From NCBI GenBank assembly GCA_964228975.1, contig CAXRCC010000272.1, forward strand, positions 1 to 24,065: DNA of 24,065 bases, written 5' to 3'. Position numbers and translations under genes: made by a program. The notes beneath the pieces were generated by a model, which was not told where the DNA came from, searched no databases, and saw nothing but the letters and a program-made list of their open reading frames with translations. This DNA is from Paraneptunicella sp964228975. GTDB lineage: Bacteria; Pseudomonadota; Gammaproteobacteria; Enterobacterales; Alteromonadaceae. Below are positions 9,000-17,183 of this stretch, piece by piece (within the stretch, counting starts at the first letter, position 1; every line of letters starts with the position of its first letter).

Positions 9000-9746
9000 A
9001 TGGCACAACATGAATGGCTCTACGGTTTGCATGCGATGGAGTCTGTTTTGAGCCGAGAGCCTGAACGCGTAATTGAAATGTTCGTGTTAAAAGGGCGCGA
9101 TGATGAGCGTTTGACGCAGGTTGTGAATCAAGCAAGGCGATTTGGTATCGCGATTCAGTTTTGTCAGCGCCGAGTATTAGATGACAAAGTGAATGGCGAG
9201 CAGCATCAAGGCATCGTGGCAAGAGCAAAGCCGGGACGCCAATATGACGAAAAAGATTTACAAGATTTACTGGATGGGCAGCCGCAAGGTTTTTACTTGG
9301 TGTTAGATGGTGTCACCGATCCGCATAATTTAGGTGCATGTTTACGCTCTGCCGATGCCGCAGGGGTAACGGCACTGATTGTACCAAAAGATAAGTCGGC
9401 CAACTTAACGCCAACGGCGAGAAAGGTTGCCTGCGGCGCGGCGGAAACCGTGCCATTGATCCAAGTGACGAATTTGGCGCGCACGCTACGCACTATGCAA
9501 GAAGCCGGGATTTGGGTTGTTGGCACAGCGGGTGAAGCCGAGCAAATGTTGTTTGATTGCAAATTGACCGGGCCGATGGCGATTGTCATGGGGGCAGAAG
9601 GTAAAGGGATGCGCAGGTTAACACGCGAAACGTGCGATGAACTGGTTAAGCTTCCAATGGCTGGCAGTGTGTCGAGCTTGAATGTGTCGGTAGCAACCGG
9701 AATTTGTTTATTCGAAGTCGTAAGACAAAGACAGGCATTGTCATGA
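9000..9746 (+). CDS. rlmB: 23S rRNA (guanosine-2251-2'-O)-methyltransferase RlmB
   Basis: RlmB is a SPOUT-family enzyme that uses S-adenosylmethionine to 2'-O-methylate G2251 in the peptidyl-transferase P-loop of 23S rRNA. At 248 residues the length is typical. An N-terminal substrate-binding domain (about 1-75) is followed by the knotted SpoU domain. Motif 1 lies at 103-123 (DPHNLGACLRSADAAG, with Asn110 and Arg116), motif 2 at 195-204 (IVMGAEGKGM, Glu200), and motif 3 at 217-234 (LPMAGSVSSLNVSVATG, Asn228). The GGAAATAG ribosome binding site spans the rnr stop codon. The stop overlaps the next gene's ATG as ATGA, so translation of the three genes is probably coupled. Confidence 0.97.
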   Translation: MAQHEWLYGLHAMESVLSREPERVIEMFVLKGRDDERLTQVVNQARRFGIAIQFCQRRVLDDKVNGEQHQGIVARAKPGRQYDEKDLQDLLDGQPQGFYLVLDGVTDPHNLGACLRSADAAGVTALIVPKDKSANLTPTARKVACGAAETVPLIQVTNLARTLRTMQEAGIWVVGTAGEAEQMLFDCKLTGPMAIVMGAEGKGMRRLTRETCDELVKLPMAGSVSSLNVSVATGICLFEVVRQRQALS

Positions 9747-11413
9747 AAGGAATAGTGAGCAAATTAACCTCGTGTTTCGCTTTTAGCGCGGCGAGTTTAT
9801 TCTCTGGTCAAGCCTTGGCCGAAGATATTATGTTTAACGTAAATGGTTACACGTTAAATGCAAATCAGCAGCTGCTGCGCTTTTCTGCGATTGCATTTGA
9901 TGAGGGCAAAATCACTCGTTTATATACCCACGGTCCTGATCTTTCCAAACGTCAAAATCAAAAACGTTACGAAAACATCATTGATGGTCAAGGCCAAACC
10001 ATGTTGCCCGGTTTGATTGATGCGCATGGTCATGTGATGAACTATGGGCGTGCTGTTTCTAATGTTGATTTGGTTGGAACCACCTCGTTAAAGCAAGCAA
10101 AGCAACGTATTCGTTCTCAATTGTCTAAGTCGCCTTCTGGCTGGGTATTGGGCCGAGGCTGGAACCAAGAGTTGTGGCAGGTTAAGCAATTTCCTCATGC
10201 TTCTGATATCGATGAAATCATAGCGGATAGGCCTGTTGTATTGACCCGAATTGACGGCCATGCGGTGTGGGTAAATAAAAAAGCACTAGCGCTTGCTGGC
10301 ATTACTGCAAAAACAAAGGATCCGAAAGGCGGTGAGATTATTCGTGATGCGAGCGGTGAGCCCACAGGAATTTTGGTCGATAACGCCATGTCGCTTGTGT
10401 ATGACATCATGCCTCAGCCTTCTCATGAGCAGCGAAAGGCGTTTCTTTTGCAGGGCATGAAAGCGTTAGCTGCCACCGGGTTAACGTCGGTGCATGATGC
10501 GGGCATAGGCCCAGAAACCATTGCGGCGTATCACGATTTACAGGCAAATGCACAGATGCCGATTCGTGTTTATGGCATGTTAGATATAACCGCTGATGGG
10601 TATGAAGCCTTATTGGAAAAAGGACCTTATCAAACTGATGATGCGATGTTTGCACTGCGTAGTGTGAAAATTTCGGCAGATGGCGCACTGGGTAGCCGCG
10701 GCGCTGCGCTACACGATGACTACTCCGATCGTGCGGGGCAAAAAGGCTTACTGTTACACACCATTCCTAACCTCAATAAACATGTTGAAGCGTCGATGGA
10801 AGCGGGCTTTCAAGTGAATACACATGCGATTGGTGATAGAGCCAATACACTTGTGCTAGATGCTTATGCGAAAGGCTTTGAAGACAAAGAAAAAGTGGCT
10901 TTAAGGCACCGTGTGGAACACGCTCAGGTTATTCGCCCCGATGAGTTACAACGCTTTGCAGATTTAAAGATGATTGCATCAATGCAGCCTACGCATGCCA
11001 CAAGCGATAAAAATATGGCGGAAGATCGCCTTGGAAAAGCACGTATGCAAGGGGCTTATGCATGGGCATCGTTGCAAAAACTGGGCGTTTTATTAGCGGG
11101 AGGATCTGATTTTCCCATTGAACCTGCTGAGCCGTTTTATGGCTTACACGCAGCGGTAACACGACAAGACCGTAATAACCAACCTCTTGGTGGGTGGTAT
11201 GCGAATGAAGCCGTTGATAGAGAAACGGCGTTAGCCATGTTTACTTACAATGCAGCTTATGCCGCTCATCAAGAAGCGCTTATTGGCACATTGGAAATAG
11301 ACAAGCAGGCTGATTTCATTCTCATTGAAGAAGACTACTTTAAAGTGAAGCCAGAAGCGATTTGGAAGATTAAGGTTAACCAAACGTGGGTGGCGGGCAA
11401 ACGCGTGCATTAA
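9743..11413 (+). CDS. Exported YtcJ-like metal-dependent amidohydrolase
   Basis: This belongs to the amidohydrolase-3 (YtcJ-like) branch of the amidohydrolase superfamily, zinc enzymes that hydrolyse C-N bonds of unknown small substrates. The 556-residue product has a signal peptide (1-26, ending SGQALA), so it is probably periplasmic. Metal and catalytic residues are complete: His95 and His97 in LIDAHGH, Lys309 (carbamylation candidate) in SVKISADG, His361 in NTHAIGD, His393 in RVEHAQ, and Asp456 in GGSDFPIEP. The C-terminus returns to the small beta domain (QADFILIEED). I chose ATG at 9743, which overlaps the rlmB stop (ATGA), because it gives a clean signal peptide; an upstream start at 9704 would lie inside rlmB. 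Coupling an exported hydrolase to rRNA modification is probably a positional accident. The substrate cannot be inferred. Confidence 0.88.
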   Translation: MKGIVSKLTSCFAFSAASLFSGQALAEDIMFNVNGYTLNANQQLLRFSAIAFDEGKITRLYTHGPDLSKRQNQKRYENIIDGQGQTMLPGLIDAHGHVMNYGRAVSNVDLVGTTSLKQAKQRIRSQLSKSPSGWVLGRGWNQELWQVKQFPHASDIDEIIADRPVVLTRIDGHAVWVNKKALALAGITAKTKDPKGGEIIRDASGEPTGILVDNAMSLVYDIMPQPSHEQRKAFLLQGMKALAATGLTSVHDAGIGPETIAAYHDLQANAQMPIRVYGMLDITADGYEALLEKGPYQTDDAMFALRSVKISADGALGSRGAALHDDYSDRAGQKGLLLHTIPNLNKHVEASMEAGFQVNTHAIGDRANTLVLDAYAKGFEDKEKVALRHRVEHAQVIRPDELQRFADLKMIASMQPTHATSDKNMAEDRLGKARMQGAYAWASLQKLGVLLAGGSDFPIEPAEPFYGLHAAVTRQDRNNQPLGGWYANEAVDRETALAMFTYNAAYAAHQEALIGTLEIDKQADFILIEEDYFKVKPEAIWKIKVNQTWVAGKRVH

Positions 11414-11440
11414 GTCAGGTCGTAGAAGCTTAGGTCAATG

Positions 11441-11486
11441 CGCCCCGGTTTGAAGTGAGTTTTCACTGTTAAACCGGGGCGTTTTT
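11441..11486 (+). terminator. Rho-independent terminator after the rnr-rlmB-amidohydrolase operon
   Basis: A perfect 11-bp GC-rich stem (11441-11451 with 11471-11481) encloses a smaller inner hairpin (AGTGA/TCACT) and is followed by five T (11482-11486). It lies 27 bases after the amidohydrolase stop. Confidence 0.9.
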
Positions 11487-11515
11487 GTATGTTTACTTTT
11501 TTGAGATGGCTGTTT

Positions 11516-12682
11516 TTAGCCAGTTAGATTAGTGCGTTTTTGTTTGGCTTTTTGTGCCTTTTGAGGTGTTGCACAATGATGCGCCTCGCCTAAGTACTCC
11601 CACGTTGGTCCGGCGTTATATCCCTCTGGGCTATTTGGTATTGGGTTACGCATTAAACTTCTTGCCAAATACTTTAGTTCGTACATGGTTTTTACCGCTG
11701 GTATTAAGTTATCCGGATTGCCATTAAACGCATCGTTAAGCTCATCTAATAATTGAGTAAAGATAAGGTTGAACTCTTTGTTCAAGGCTTGCAGCTGAGG
11801 AAAACCTTCGTACAAGCTGGAAGTAGGGTTAGGGTGCATATTGTAAATGTCATTCCAATTGATGGGGATGACCGGACCTGTTGGACCAGATTTTGGGGAA
11901 TCGCCGCATACATAACGTTTTCCTTGGTCTAGTTCGTCAAACCGGAAGTAATGTGCGAGCTCTCGGTGTTGGTTAAAGAGGTCGTTGTCACCATCGAGAA
12001 TACCCGTACTTTCATCAAGAGGGAATGGCTCGGTGGGGTCCCAGCTTCCAGAGGGTTTTCCTTCCCCTTGTGCGATGATGGCATTGATTGCAAAGTTAGC
12101 CGAAGCTAAATCGGTAACGGGTGTAATTTCTCCTCCGCCCCCGTAATAGTATTTGGCCGGAATTTGCTGCTCGATATGGCCGGGAAATAGCACATCTCCC
12201 ATTTTTTCATTGAGGTATTCGAGGCCTTGCTGGATTCGTTCGTAAAATTTGCCAATGGTTTCTGTATTTTCATCCACCATGTCTCCGGGGACTTCAATAT
12301 TTTTGAAGGTTTGCAAAGCGGATTGAGAAAAAGGCAGTAGGCTTACTTCGAACCAAGTTTCCCCGTTAGGCAGCGGGGTTGGGTAGGTGGGAACAAAGTC
12401 CTTGCAGTTGAGTTTGGGCGTGCCACCCGTTGCAATGAGTACATTCGTTGCGTTCACCAAATGAAACATTTCTTCCATTACAACGCTGCGGATTGTGTAG
12501 TACACGCTTGGGTTGGTTTCTTCATTGATGGTGTACATGGCACATAAATAAGGTGGAAGTGTGGCAAATTCTAATTGCATGGCAATGTGCAGGTCGTGAT
12601 GCAATTGCGCTAAGGTTGTGATGCCGTCGTCATCATGGCATTGCCCTAAGTAGCCTTGGAGGTTTTTTAAATTCTGTAGCAT
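11516..12682 (-). CDS. VioB/RebD-type ferritin-like diiron protein
   Basis: The N-terminal 250 or so residues of this 388-residue protein match the ferritin-like domain named after the iminophenyl-pyruvate dimer synthase region of VioB. A full four-helix diiron ligand set can be read: Glu38 (QLEFATLPPYL), Glu71/His74 (EEMFH), Glu207 (AQGEG), and Glu241/His244 (RELAHYFRF). The middle part (about 95-195) is an insertion rich in Gly, Pro and Tyr; the rest (about 285-350) has two further helices; the tail is Lys-rich. There is no signal peptide. ATG at 12682 has AGGAG (overlapping the preceding gene's stop) at good spacing, so it is translated directly after the GMC enzyme. Proteins of this kind act in oxidative tailoring, but many family members have no known substrate. 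The cellular role here is inferred only as partner of the GMC complex. Confidence 0.85.
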   Translation of the reverse strand: MLQNLKNLQGYLGQCHDDDGITTLAQLHHDLHIAMQLEFATLPPYLCAMYTINEETNPSVYYTIRSVVMEEMFHLVNATNVLIATGGTPKLNCKDFVPTYPTPLPNGETWFEVSLLPFSQSALQTFKNIEVPGDMVDENTETIGKFYERIQQGLEYLNEKMGDVLFPGHIEQQIPAKYYYGGGGEITPVTDLASANFAINAIIAQGEGKPSGSWDPTEPFPLDESTGILDGDNDLFNQHRELAHYFRFDELDQGKRYVCGDSPKSGPTGPVIPINWNDIYNMHPNPTSSLYEGFPQLQALNKEFNLIFTQLLDELNDAFNGNPDNLIPAVKTMYELKYLARSLMRNPIPNSPEGYNAGPTWEYLGEAHHCATPQKAQKAKQKRTNLTG

Positions 12683-12691
12683 GCTGAACTC

Positions 12692-14518
12692 CTATGCTTG
12701 AAGCGCTTTTTTGACGTTATCTGCCGCCCAGTAGGTTAGGGCTGCCATGGTCAATGTTGGGTTCGAAGTGGAAATGGTGGGCATGTTGCCACAGCCAACG
12801 AGATATAAGTTGGGGTGATCCCAGCTCTGTTGCTGTGTATTGACAACGGAGTTATCTTTGCGGGTTCCCATGATGTGGGTGCCAACTAAATGCCCGGCAC
12901 CGTTGTAGGTATAACCTTCTCCTTCGTAGGTTAAATAGCCGGGTTGAGACTCATCATATTGTGTAAATTGCTCTACGCCTAAGCGTTGGAAAATTTGATC
13001 AGAAACGCGTTTGGCGGCGGCCATGCCAGCTCGGGTGTAGTCGCTGACGTTATAGTCAATAACGGGACGGTAATTGCCAATTTGATCTTTATAAGCGGGA
13101 TCAATAGTGACTCGGTTATTGACGTTGGGTAGCTGCTCAACTAGAAAGCCGAATCGGAACATGCGAGGGTACATTTCACCGATATAGCGTTTTAGTTGGT
13201 CGCCGTATAAGTTTTTCTCGTCGATGAGGTTCGGCACGGTTGCAATAGGAGCGCCAGTTGGCCAGTTCCAGCCCCAGTTACCAATTTCGATACGAAATGC
13301 TGCGTGATCTTTTCTAAATTCTCCCCCGCGCAAGGAAGGAATGCCCGAGGTTGAACCTGGGCCTCTAAACGCGCCAATAGATTCAGGCATTAACCCCCAC
13401 GTTAGCATGGTGGGGTGATCCATGAGGTTACAACCGACTAATCCGCTGGAATTGCCGACCTGAGAAGCCAGCATCAACTTGGCATTTTCGACTGCATGGC
13501 TTGCAAGCACCACCACTTTTCCGCTCACCGTTTCGCATTGATAGTCTGGTGAGTTTGGGCTTTCGTAACGTTTATAGTGAACGGCGTTGATTAAATTGGT
13601 GGCTGGATCAACATCAAGCTTAAATGCAACGCTTTGAGCCCGCACTTCAACGTTGCCTGACTGAATAGCATCTTCAAGTGTTTTTAAGGCGTTGTATTTG
13701 GCTTGTACTGGACAAATGGGTACGCAGTTGGAATTCCCTTCACAGCGCTGTCCAATGTCGGGGTTTCCAACAGCCCCTCTAGGACGGAAATCTCCTCGGG
13801 GCATGCCGTTTCTTCCCTGTGGGGTACTCACAACGTCAATCGGATAGGTTTTTCCTGAGAGGTTTACCGTCATGCCCTTTAACCCTTCATCAAGCGTGTT
13901 ATCTAAATAGCTTTGCGGGATTTTTTCCATGGGGTAATCATAGGGCTTCTCTTTGCAAGGCTCTGATTCGAAGGGAATGTGAACGGCTGGGTTATCAATA
14001 GTGTGATAGTTCTGTTCGTTAGCATTTCCCGCAACGCCAATGCCAAATTCTGCTTTTTCGTACCAAGGTTTTAAATCGTTATAGCTAATTGGCCAATCTA
14101 AGCCATGGCCAAAGCGCGTTTTGATATCGAAGTCTTCTGGTAGCATTCGTAGGCAGGTACCAAGCCAATGCAAGGTGGTTCCACCCAAAGCTCGGGTATA
14201 AGTGCTACTGAAAGGGAGTGGGCCACGTTGCACAAAATAACCAGACGTGGCAGGTTGGCCTTCTGTGATTTTTGTCACATCGGTGACTAAAGGCTGTGGC
14301 GCGTTGGGGTTTTGCGGAAACGGTGAGTTGGGAATTTTGATTAAGTTCGTAAAAAAGGTACTCATGTACTTTTGATAGCCAGCAAAGGTTTTTCCGGTAT
14401 CGGTGCCTGCTTCTAGGACTAATACGCGTTTTCCTGCTGCGCCTAGCTCTTGTGCCATGATGCCACCGGCGATCCCGCCGCCTATGATGACGACGTCGTA
14501 TTGCTCGTGATTACTCAT
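12692..14518 (-). CDS. GMC-family FAD oxidoreductase with [3Fe-4S] cysteine motif
   Basis: This is a glucose-methanol-choline family flavoenzyme of 608 residues, resembling the catalytic subunit of bacterial FAD-dependent glucose, sorbitol and gluconate dehydrogenases. FAD binds at GGGIAGG (13-19) with a following acidic strand end (VLVLEAG). The GMC signature includes ALGGTTLHWLG (110-120). Cys259, Cys265 and Cys269 form C-x5-C-x3-C, the spacing of the [3Fe-4S] cluster in FAD-glucose dehydrogenase. The active-site pair is His548 (GTHIMGT) and Asn586 (STSNPTLT). There is no Tat or Sec signal. I placed the start at ATG 14518, preceded by AAGGA, rather than further upstream, since extension would run through the neighbouring small-subunit gene in another frame. 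It is the middle gene of the operon, 10 bases after the small subunit. The substrate is unknown. Confidence 0.92.
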   Translation of the reverse strand: MSNHEQYDVVIIGGGIAGGIMAQELGAAGKRVLVLEAGTDTGKTFAGYQKYMSTFFTNLIKIPNSPFPQNPNAPQPLVTDVTKITEGQPATSGYFVQRGPLPFSSTYTRALGGTTLHWLGTCLRMLPEDFDIKTRFGHGLDWPISYNDLKPWYEKAEFGIGVAGNANEQNYHTIDNPAVHIPFESEPCKEKPYDYPMEKIPQSYLDNTLDEGLKGMTVNLSGKTYPIDVVSTPQGRNGMPRGDFRPRGAVGNPDIGQRCEGNSNCVPICPVQAKYNALKTLEDAIQSGNVEVRAQSVAFKLDVDPATNLINAVHYKRYESPNSPDYQCETVSGKVVVLASHAVENAKLMLASQVGNSSGLVGCNLMDHPTMLTWGLMPESIGAFRGPGSTSGIPSLRGGEFRKDHAAFRIEIGNWGWNWPTGAPIATVPNLIDEKNLYGDQLKRYIGEMYPRMFRFGFLVEQLPNVNNRVTIDPAYKDQIGNYRPVIDYNVSDYTRAGMAAAKRVSDQIFQRLGVEQFTQYDESQPGYLTYEGEGYTYNGAGHLVGTHIMGTRKDNSVVNTQQQSWDHPNLYLVGCGNMPTISTSNPTLTMAALTYWAADNVKKALQA

Positions 14519-14528
14519 GATGATGTCC

Positions 14529-15050
14529 TTATTTGTATTCGAGATGACTGCGAGTGGCATTGGCGATGTCTTCGGGGGTGAAAGCCCATGTTGCCCAGCC
14601 CGGTTGTTTTGCACCCATGGGATGTGAGAATACGGCATCCCATGCAAGTCCTTGTTTGTAAGCTTCATCCGAGATGATGAATTCGACATCTTGGTACTTT
14701 TCCGGAGACTGGGTTGGTGAGCCAAATTGCTTGGTCCACGTTGCAGGCAGTGGATACCAAATGGAGGTGTACCACATTTTCGCTATATTTCGTGCAATAG
14801 GGCCGTATTTATCACTCGCGAGCACTTGGCTTCTAAATAGCGTGTCAAAATTTTCGTGCTGAGGCGCTGTGGTTTGAAGGTGGGTGACTTCAACGGTATC
14901 GAACGTGTCTTGAAGTTGGGTAAGAATAGGAGATGGAATTAATGTGGTCAGTACGTCATAGTAGGTTTCACCTACACCTGTCCCCCTAAGTTTGGCTTCA
15001 TTAAAGCCAGTTAAAATTGCTGATATTCGATAAAAATCAGTGAGGTTCAT
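14529..15050 (-). CDS. Small subunit of sorbitol/glucose-type FAD dehydrogenase
   Basis: This 173-residue protein resembles the small (gamma) subunit of membrane FAD-dependent sorbitol and glucose dehydrogenases. Recognisable blocks are FYRISAILTGFNEAKL (6-21), the IAKMWYTSIWY region (89-99), and the C-terminal GLAWDAVFSHPMG...PGWATWAFTP pattern (134-159). In characterised systems this subunit stabilises the GMC subunit and usually carries a twin-arginine signal that exports the whole complex. Here the N-terminus (MNLTDFYRIS) has no twin-arginine motif and no hydrophobic stretch, so the complex probably stays in the cytoplasm. ATG at 15050 has AGAGGAAAG at ideal spacing, and no longer in-frame start is supported. 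It is the first gene of the three-gene operon; the GMC gene follows after 10 bases. Confidence 0.8.
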   Translation of the reverse strand: MNLTDFYRISAILTGFNEAKLRGTGVGETYYDVLTTLIPSPILTQLQDTFDTVEVTHLQTTAPQHENFDTLFRSQVLASDKYGPIARNIAKMWYTSIWYPLPATWTKQFGSPTQSPEKYQDVEFIISDEAYKQGLAWDAVFSHPMGAKQPGWATWAFTPEDIANATRSHLEYK

Positions 15051-15121
15051 TATCTTTCCTCTTAATGCCTATGTTTTGTTATTTAATCCCTTAAATTGAG
15101 TTGGAAAGAGAGACTCAATCT

Positions 15122-15161
15122 GTGAAACAAGGTTAATTGTTATGGTCTTTTCTTGTTTCAC
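15122..15161. promoter_or_regulatory. Candidate operator: 10-bp inverted repeat
   Basis: GTGAAACAAG (15122-15131) is repeated perfectly in inverted orientation at 15152-15161, with 20 bases between. Centre-to-centre distance is 30 bp, about three helical turns. It lies 72 bases upstream of the small-subunit ATG in the 280-bp divergent region between the redox operon and ggt, so a dimeric or tetrameric regulator could bind there. A second, shorter inverted repeat, ATTGAGT (15095-15101) with ACTCAAT (15113-15119), sits between this site and the operon. Confidence 0.4.
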
Positions 15162-15166
15162 TCCCT

Positions 15167-15226
15167 ATACCAATCATGATGCATAAAGGATGGTTAAAAT
15201 ATATATCAAGATCGAGAAATTGGTAT
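15167..15226. repeat. Possible small interspersed repeat with ATACCAAT ends
   Basis: ATACCAAT (15167-15174) and its perfect inverse ATTGGTAT (15219-15226) bound a 60-bp AT-rich segment between the redox operon and ggt. Short elements with such ends are familiar in intergenic regions of marine gammaproteobacteria. Only one copy is in this window, so whether it is dispersed in the genome is not shown. Confidence 0.3.
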
Positions 15227-15330
15227 TTTCGGCGGGAAATTAATGCCGCGCTTGATGTGATACAACTTGGTGTTTGACATGTTTGTGTTAGCATGGCGGC
15301 TGATTGAAAATGTATCAGGAGTGATAAATT

Positions 15331-17034
15331 GTGAAGCTAATCAGTCGATTAATCTGTTTTCTTTATGTTGTTTCTTTGCCCGTTGTTGCTGGAACAACAA
15401 AACCGCAAACAGCCAAACCCACTGGGCTGGTTAGTGAAAAGGCCATGGTAGTGTCTGCCCGAAGTGAGGCCTCAAAAATTGGTATTGATATTTTGAAGCG
15501 CGGAGGGACCGCTTTTGACGCCATGATTGCTACCGAAGTTGCGCTGGCGGTGGCGTATCCATCGGCGGGAAACATTTCTGGTGGTGGATTCGCTGTATAT
15601 CGCAAAGCCAATGGCGAAACGGGGGCGTTGGATTATCGAGAAAAAGCGCCATTAGCAGCCCACCGTGATATGTACCTTGATGAAAAAGGGAACGTGATTC
15701 CGGGGTTAAGTCGAGTTGGTGCTAAGGCGGTTGGTGTTCCTGGCACGGTTGCAGGTATCTTCGCGATGCATGAAAAGTTTGGCACTTTGCCAATGAAAGA
15801 GCTTATTCAGCCAGCTATTGATTTGGCGCGCTCTGGTGTGTTGGTAACGCCGTACTTTCAAAAAACGCTTGCCCGTGTAAAAGACAGTATCAATAAAGTC
15901 AGTGGCAAGGGAACCCTACTTACAAAAGACTATAATGTTGGCGATAAAATCGTTTTTTCGGCACTTGCCGATACGCTTTCTCGCATCGCTAAAAATGGTA
16001 GAAGTGAGTTTTACCAAGGCAAAACCGCGCAGATGATGGTGGATTTCCTTCAGGCAAGAGGGGGATATATTACGCTTGATGACCTTAAAAAGTATCAAGC
16101 AGTGTGGCGTAAACCGGTCACCTACAAATATAAGGACTTAACCTTAACCTCCATGAGCCCCCCGAGTAGCGGAGGTGTAACCATTGCCCAAATTATGGGA
16201 ATGATTGAACCTCACAATATCGGTCAGTACGCTCATAATTCGCTTCCTATGATCTCTTTACTTGTTGAAGCTGAGCGACGTGCTTATGCCGATAGAAATC
16301 ATTTCTTAGGTGATCCGGATTTCGTCAAAATGCCCCTTGATACCTTGATGGATAAATCTTACTTGGCAAAAAGGATGGAGAACTTTAGCTTCAAGCAAGC
16401 AACGCTTTCAAGTGATGTTGCTCATGGCAATATTCAAGTGGTTGAGAGTATGGAAACGACTCACTATTCAATTGTTGATCAGTACGGTAATGCCGTTGCA
16501 GCTACCACAACGTTAAACGCAAGTTATGGCTCTAAGCTGTTTAGTACTGAATTGGGGTTCTTATTTAATAATCAAATGGATGACTTTAGCGCGAAGCCTG
16601 GCGAGCCCAATATGTACGGCTTAGTGGGTAATGAAGCGAACAGCATCGCGGCAGAAAAGAGAATGCTTAGCTCGATGAGCCCAACCATTGTTGATAAAGG
16701 TGGAAAGCTTTCTATGGTTGTTGGTACTCCGGGTGGTTCGACAATTATCACATCGGTGACGCAAACCATTCTAAACGTTTATGAATTTGGCATGAGCATG
16801 CAAGAAGCTGTGAATGCACCGCGGTTCCATCACCAATGGTTGCCGGATTCTGTGTGGATGGAGAAGGCGGGTTTTGATGATGAGTTAATGCAGAAGCTTA
16901 ATAAAAGGGGGTGGAATGCAAAACATACCCGAGGCCCGGTTATTGGCAAGGTTGATGCGATTCTTGTTTTGCCTAATGGCAAGCTAGAAGGGGGGGCTGA
17001 TTATAGAGGAGATGATGCTGCGGTTGGTTGGTAA
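15331..17034 (+). CDS. ggt: Gamma-glutamyltransferase (glutathione hydrolase)
   Basis: Gamma-glutamyltranspeptidase hydrolyses glutathione or transfers its glutamyl group, normally in the periplasm. The 567-residue proenzyme has a signal peptide (about 1-21). It is cleaved autocatalytically before Thr376 (METTHYS), which becomes the N-terminal nucleophile of the small subunit. Substrate-binding features are present: Arg103 in DYREKAP, the NNQMDDF acidic pair (417-418), SSMSPT (447-452) and GTPGGS (465-470). The length matches the family. The start is GTG at 15331, with AGGAG 9 bases upstream. It stands alone, divergent from the redox operon. Its promoter is unclear: a TTGACA at 15274-15279 has no acceptable -10 at the right distance. 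Confidence 0.96.
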   Translation: MKLISRLICFLYVVSLPVVAGTTKPQTAKPTGLVSEKAMVVSARSEASKIGIDILKRGGTAFDAMIATEVALAVAYPSAGNISGGGFAVYRKANGETGALDYREKAPLAAHRDMYLDEKGNVIPGLSRVGAKAVGVPGTVAGIFAMHEKFGTLPMKELIQPAIDLARSGVLVTPYFQKTLARVKDSINKVSGKGTLLTKDYNVGDKIVFSALADTLSRIAKNGRSEFYQGKTAQMMVDFLQARGGYITLDDLKKYQAVWRKPVTYKYKDLTLTSMSPPSSGGVTIAQIMGMIEPHNIGQYAHNSLPMISLLVEAERRAYADRNHFLGDPDFVKMPLDTLMDKSYLAKRMENFSFKQATLSSDVAHGNIQVVESMETTHYSIVDQYGNAVAATTTLNASYGSKLFSTELGFLFNNQMDDFSAKPGEPNMYGLVGNEANSIAAEKRMLSSMSPTIVDKGGKLSMVVGTPGGSTIITSVTQTILNVYEFGMSMQEAVNAPRFHHQWLPDSVWMEKAGFDDELMQKLNKRGWNAKHTRGPVIGKVDAILVLPNGKLEGGADYRGDDAAVGW

Positions 17035-17104
17035 ATACTCCTTTGCAATAGGTGTGAAAATTATACGTTACAATAAAAGGTAAAGTTTATACTAAATTGT
17101 TCTT

Positions 17105-17141
17105 CTTTCGTGAAGCTTTCGTGATAAATACGCTTTAGTGT
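17105..17141 (+). promoter_or_regulatory. Candidate OmpR-family binding site upstream of the spondin genes
   Basis: CTTTCGTGA occurs twice in tandem, at 17105-17113 and 17116-17124, an 11-bp period. A degenerate third copy, CTTTAGTGT, lies at 17133-17141. Direct repeats with about 11-bp spacing are the typical binding sites of OmpR/PhoB-type regulators, which bind head-to-tail. An OmpR-type regulator is encoded 1.6 kb downstream in the same module. The site lies 43-79 bases before the spondin ATG. A TATACT at 17088-17093 could be a -10 element, in which case binding would repress; a promoter nearer the gene would make it an activator site. Confidence 0.5.
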
Positions 17142-17183
17142 TTCCTGCGCTAACAACACACTTGAATTTTATCGAGGTAAACG

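Noticed and set aside
8579..9051. Open frames in the rnr tail on both strands (8579-8941, 8650-8952, 8704-9051)
   Set aside because: The Lys/Arg/Ser-rich tail coding sequence is low in stops in other frames; no support for real genes.
14519..14725. Upstream extension of the GMC reading frame
   Set aside because: It would overlap the small-subunit gene by almost 200 bases; the ATG at 14518 has a proper ribosome binding site and starts right before the FAD-binding strand.
15274..15279. TTGACA as -35 element for ggt
   Set aside because: No acceptable -10 sequence occurs 15-19 bases downstream.
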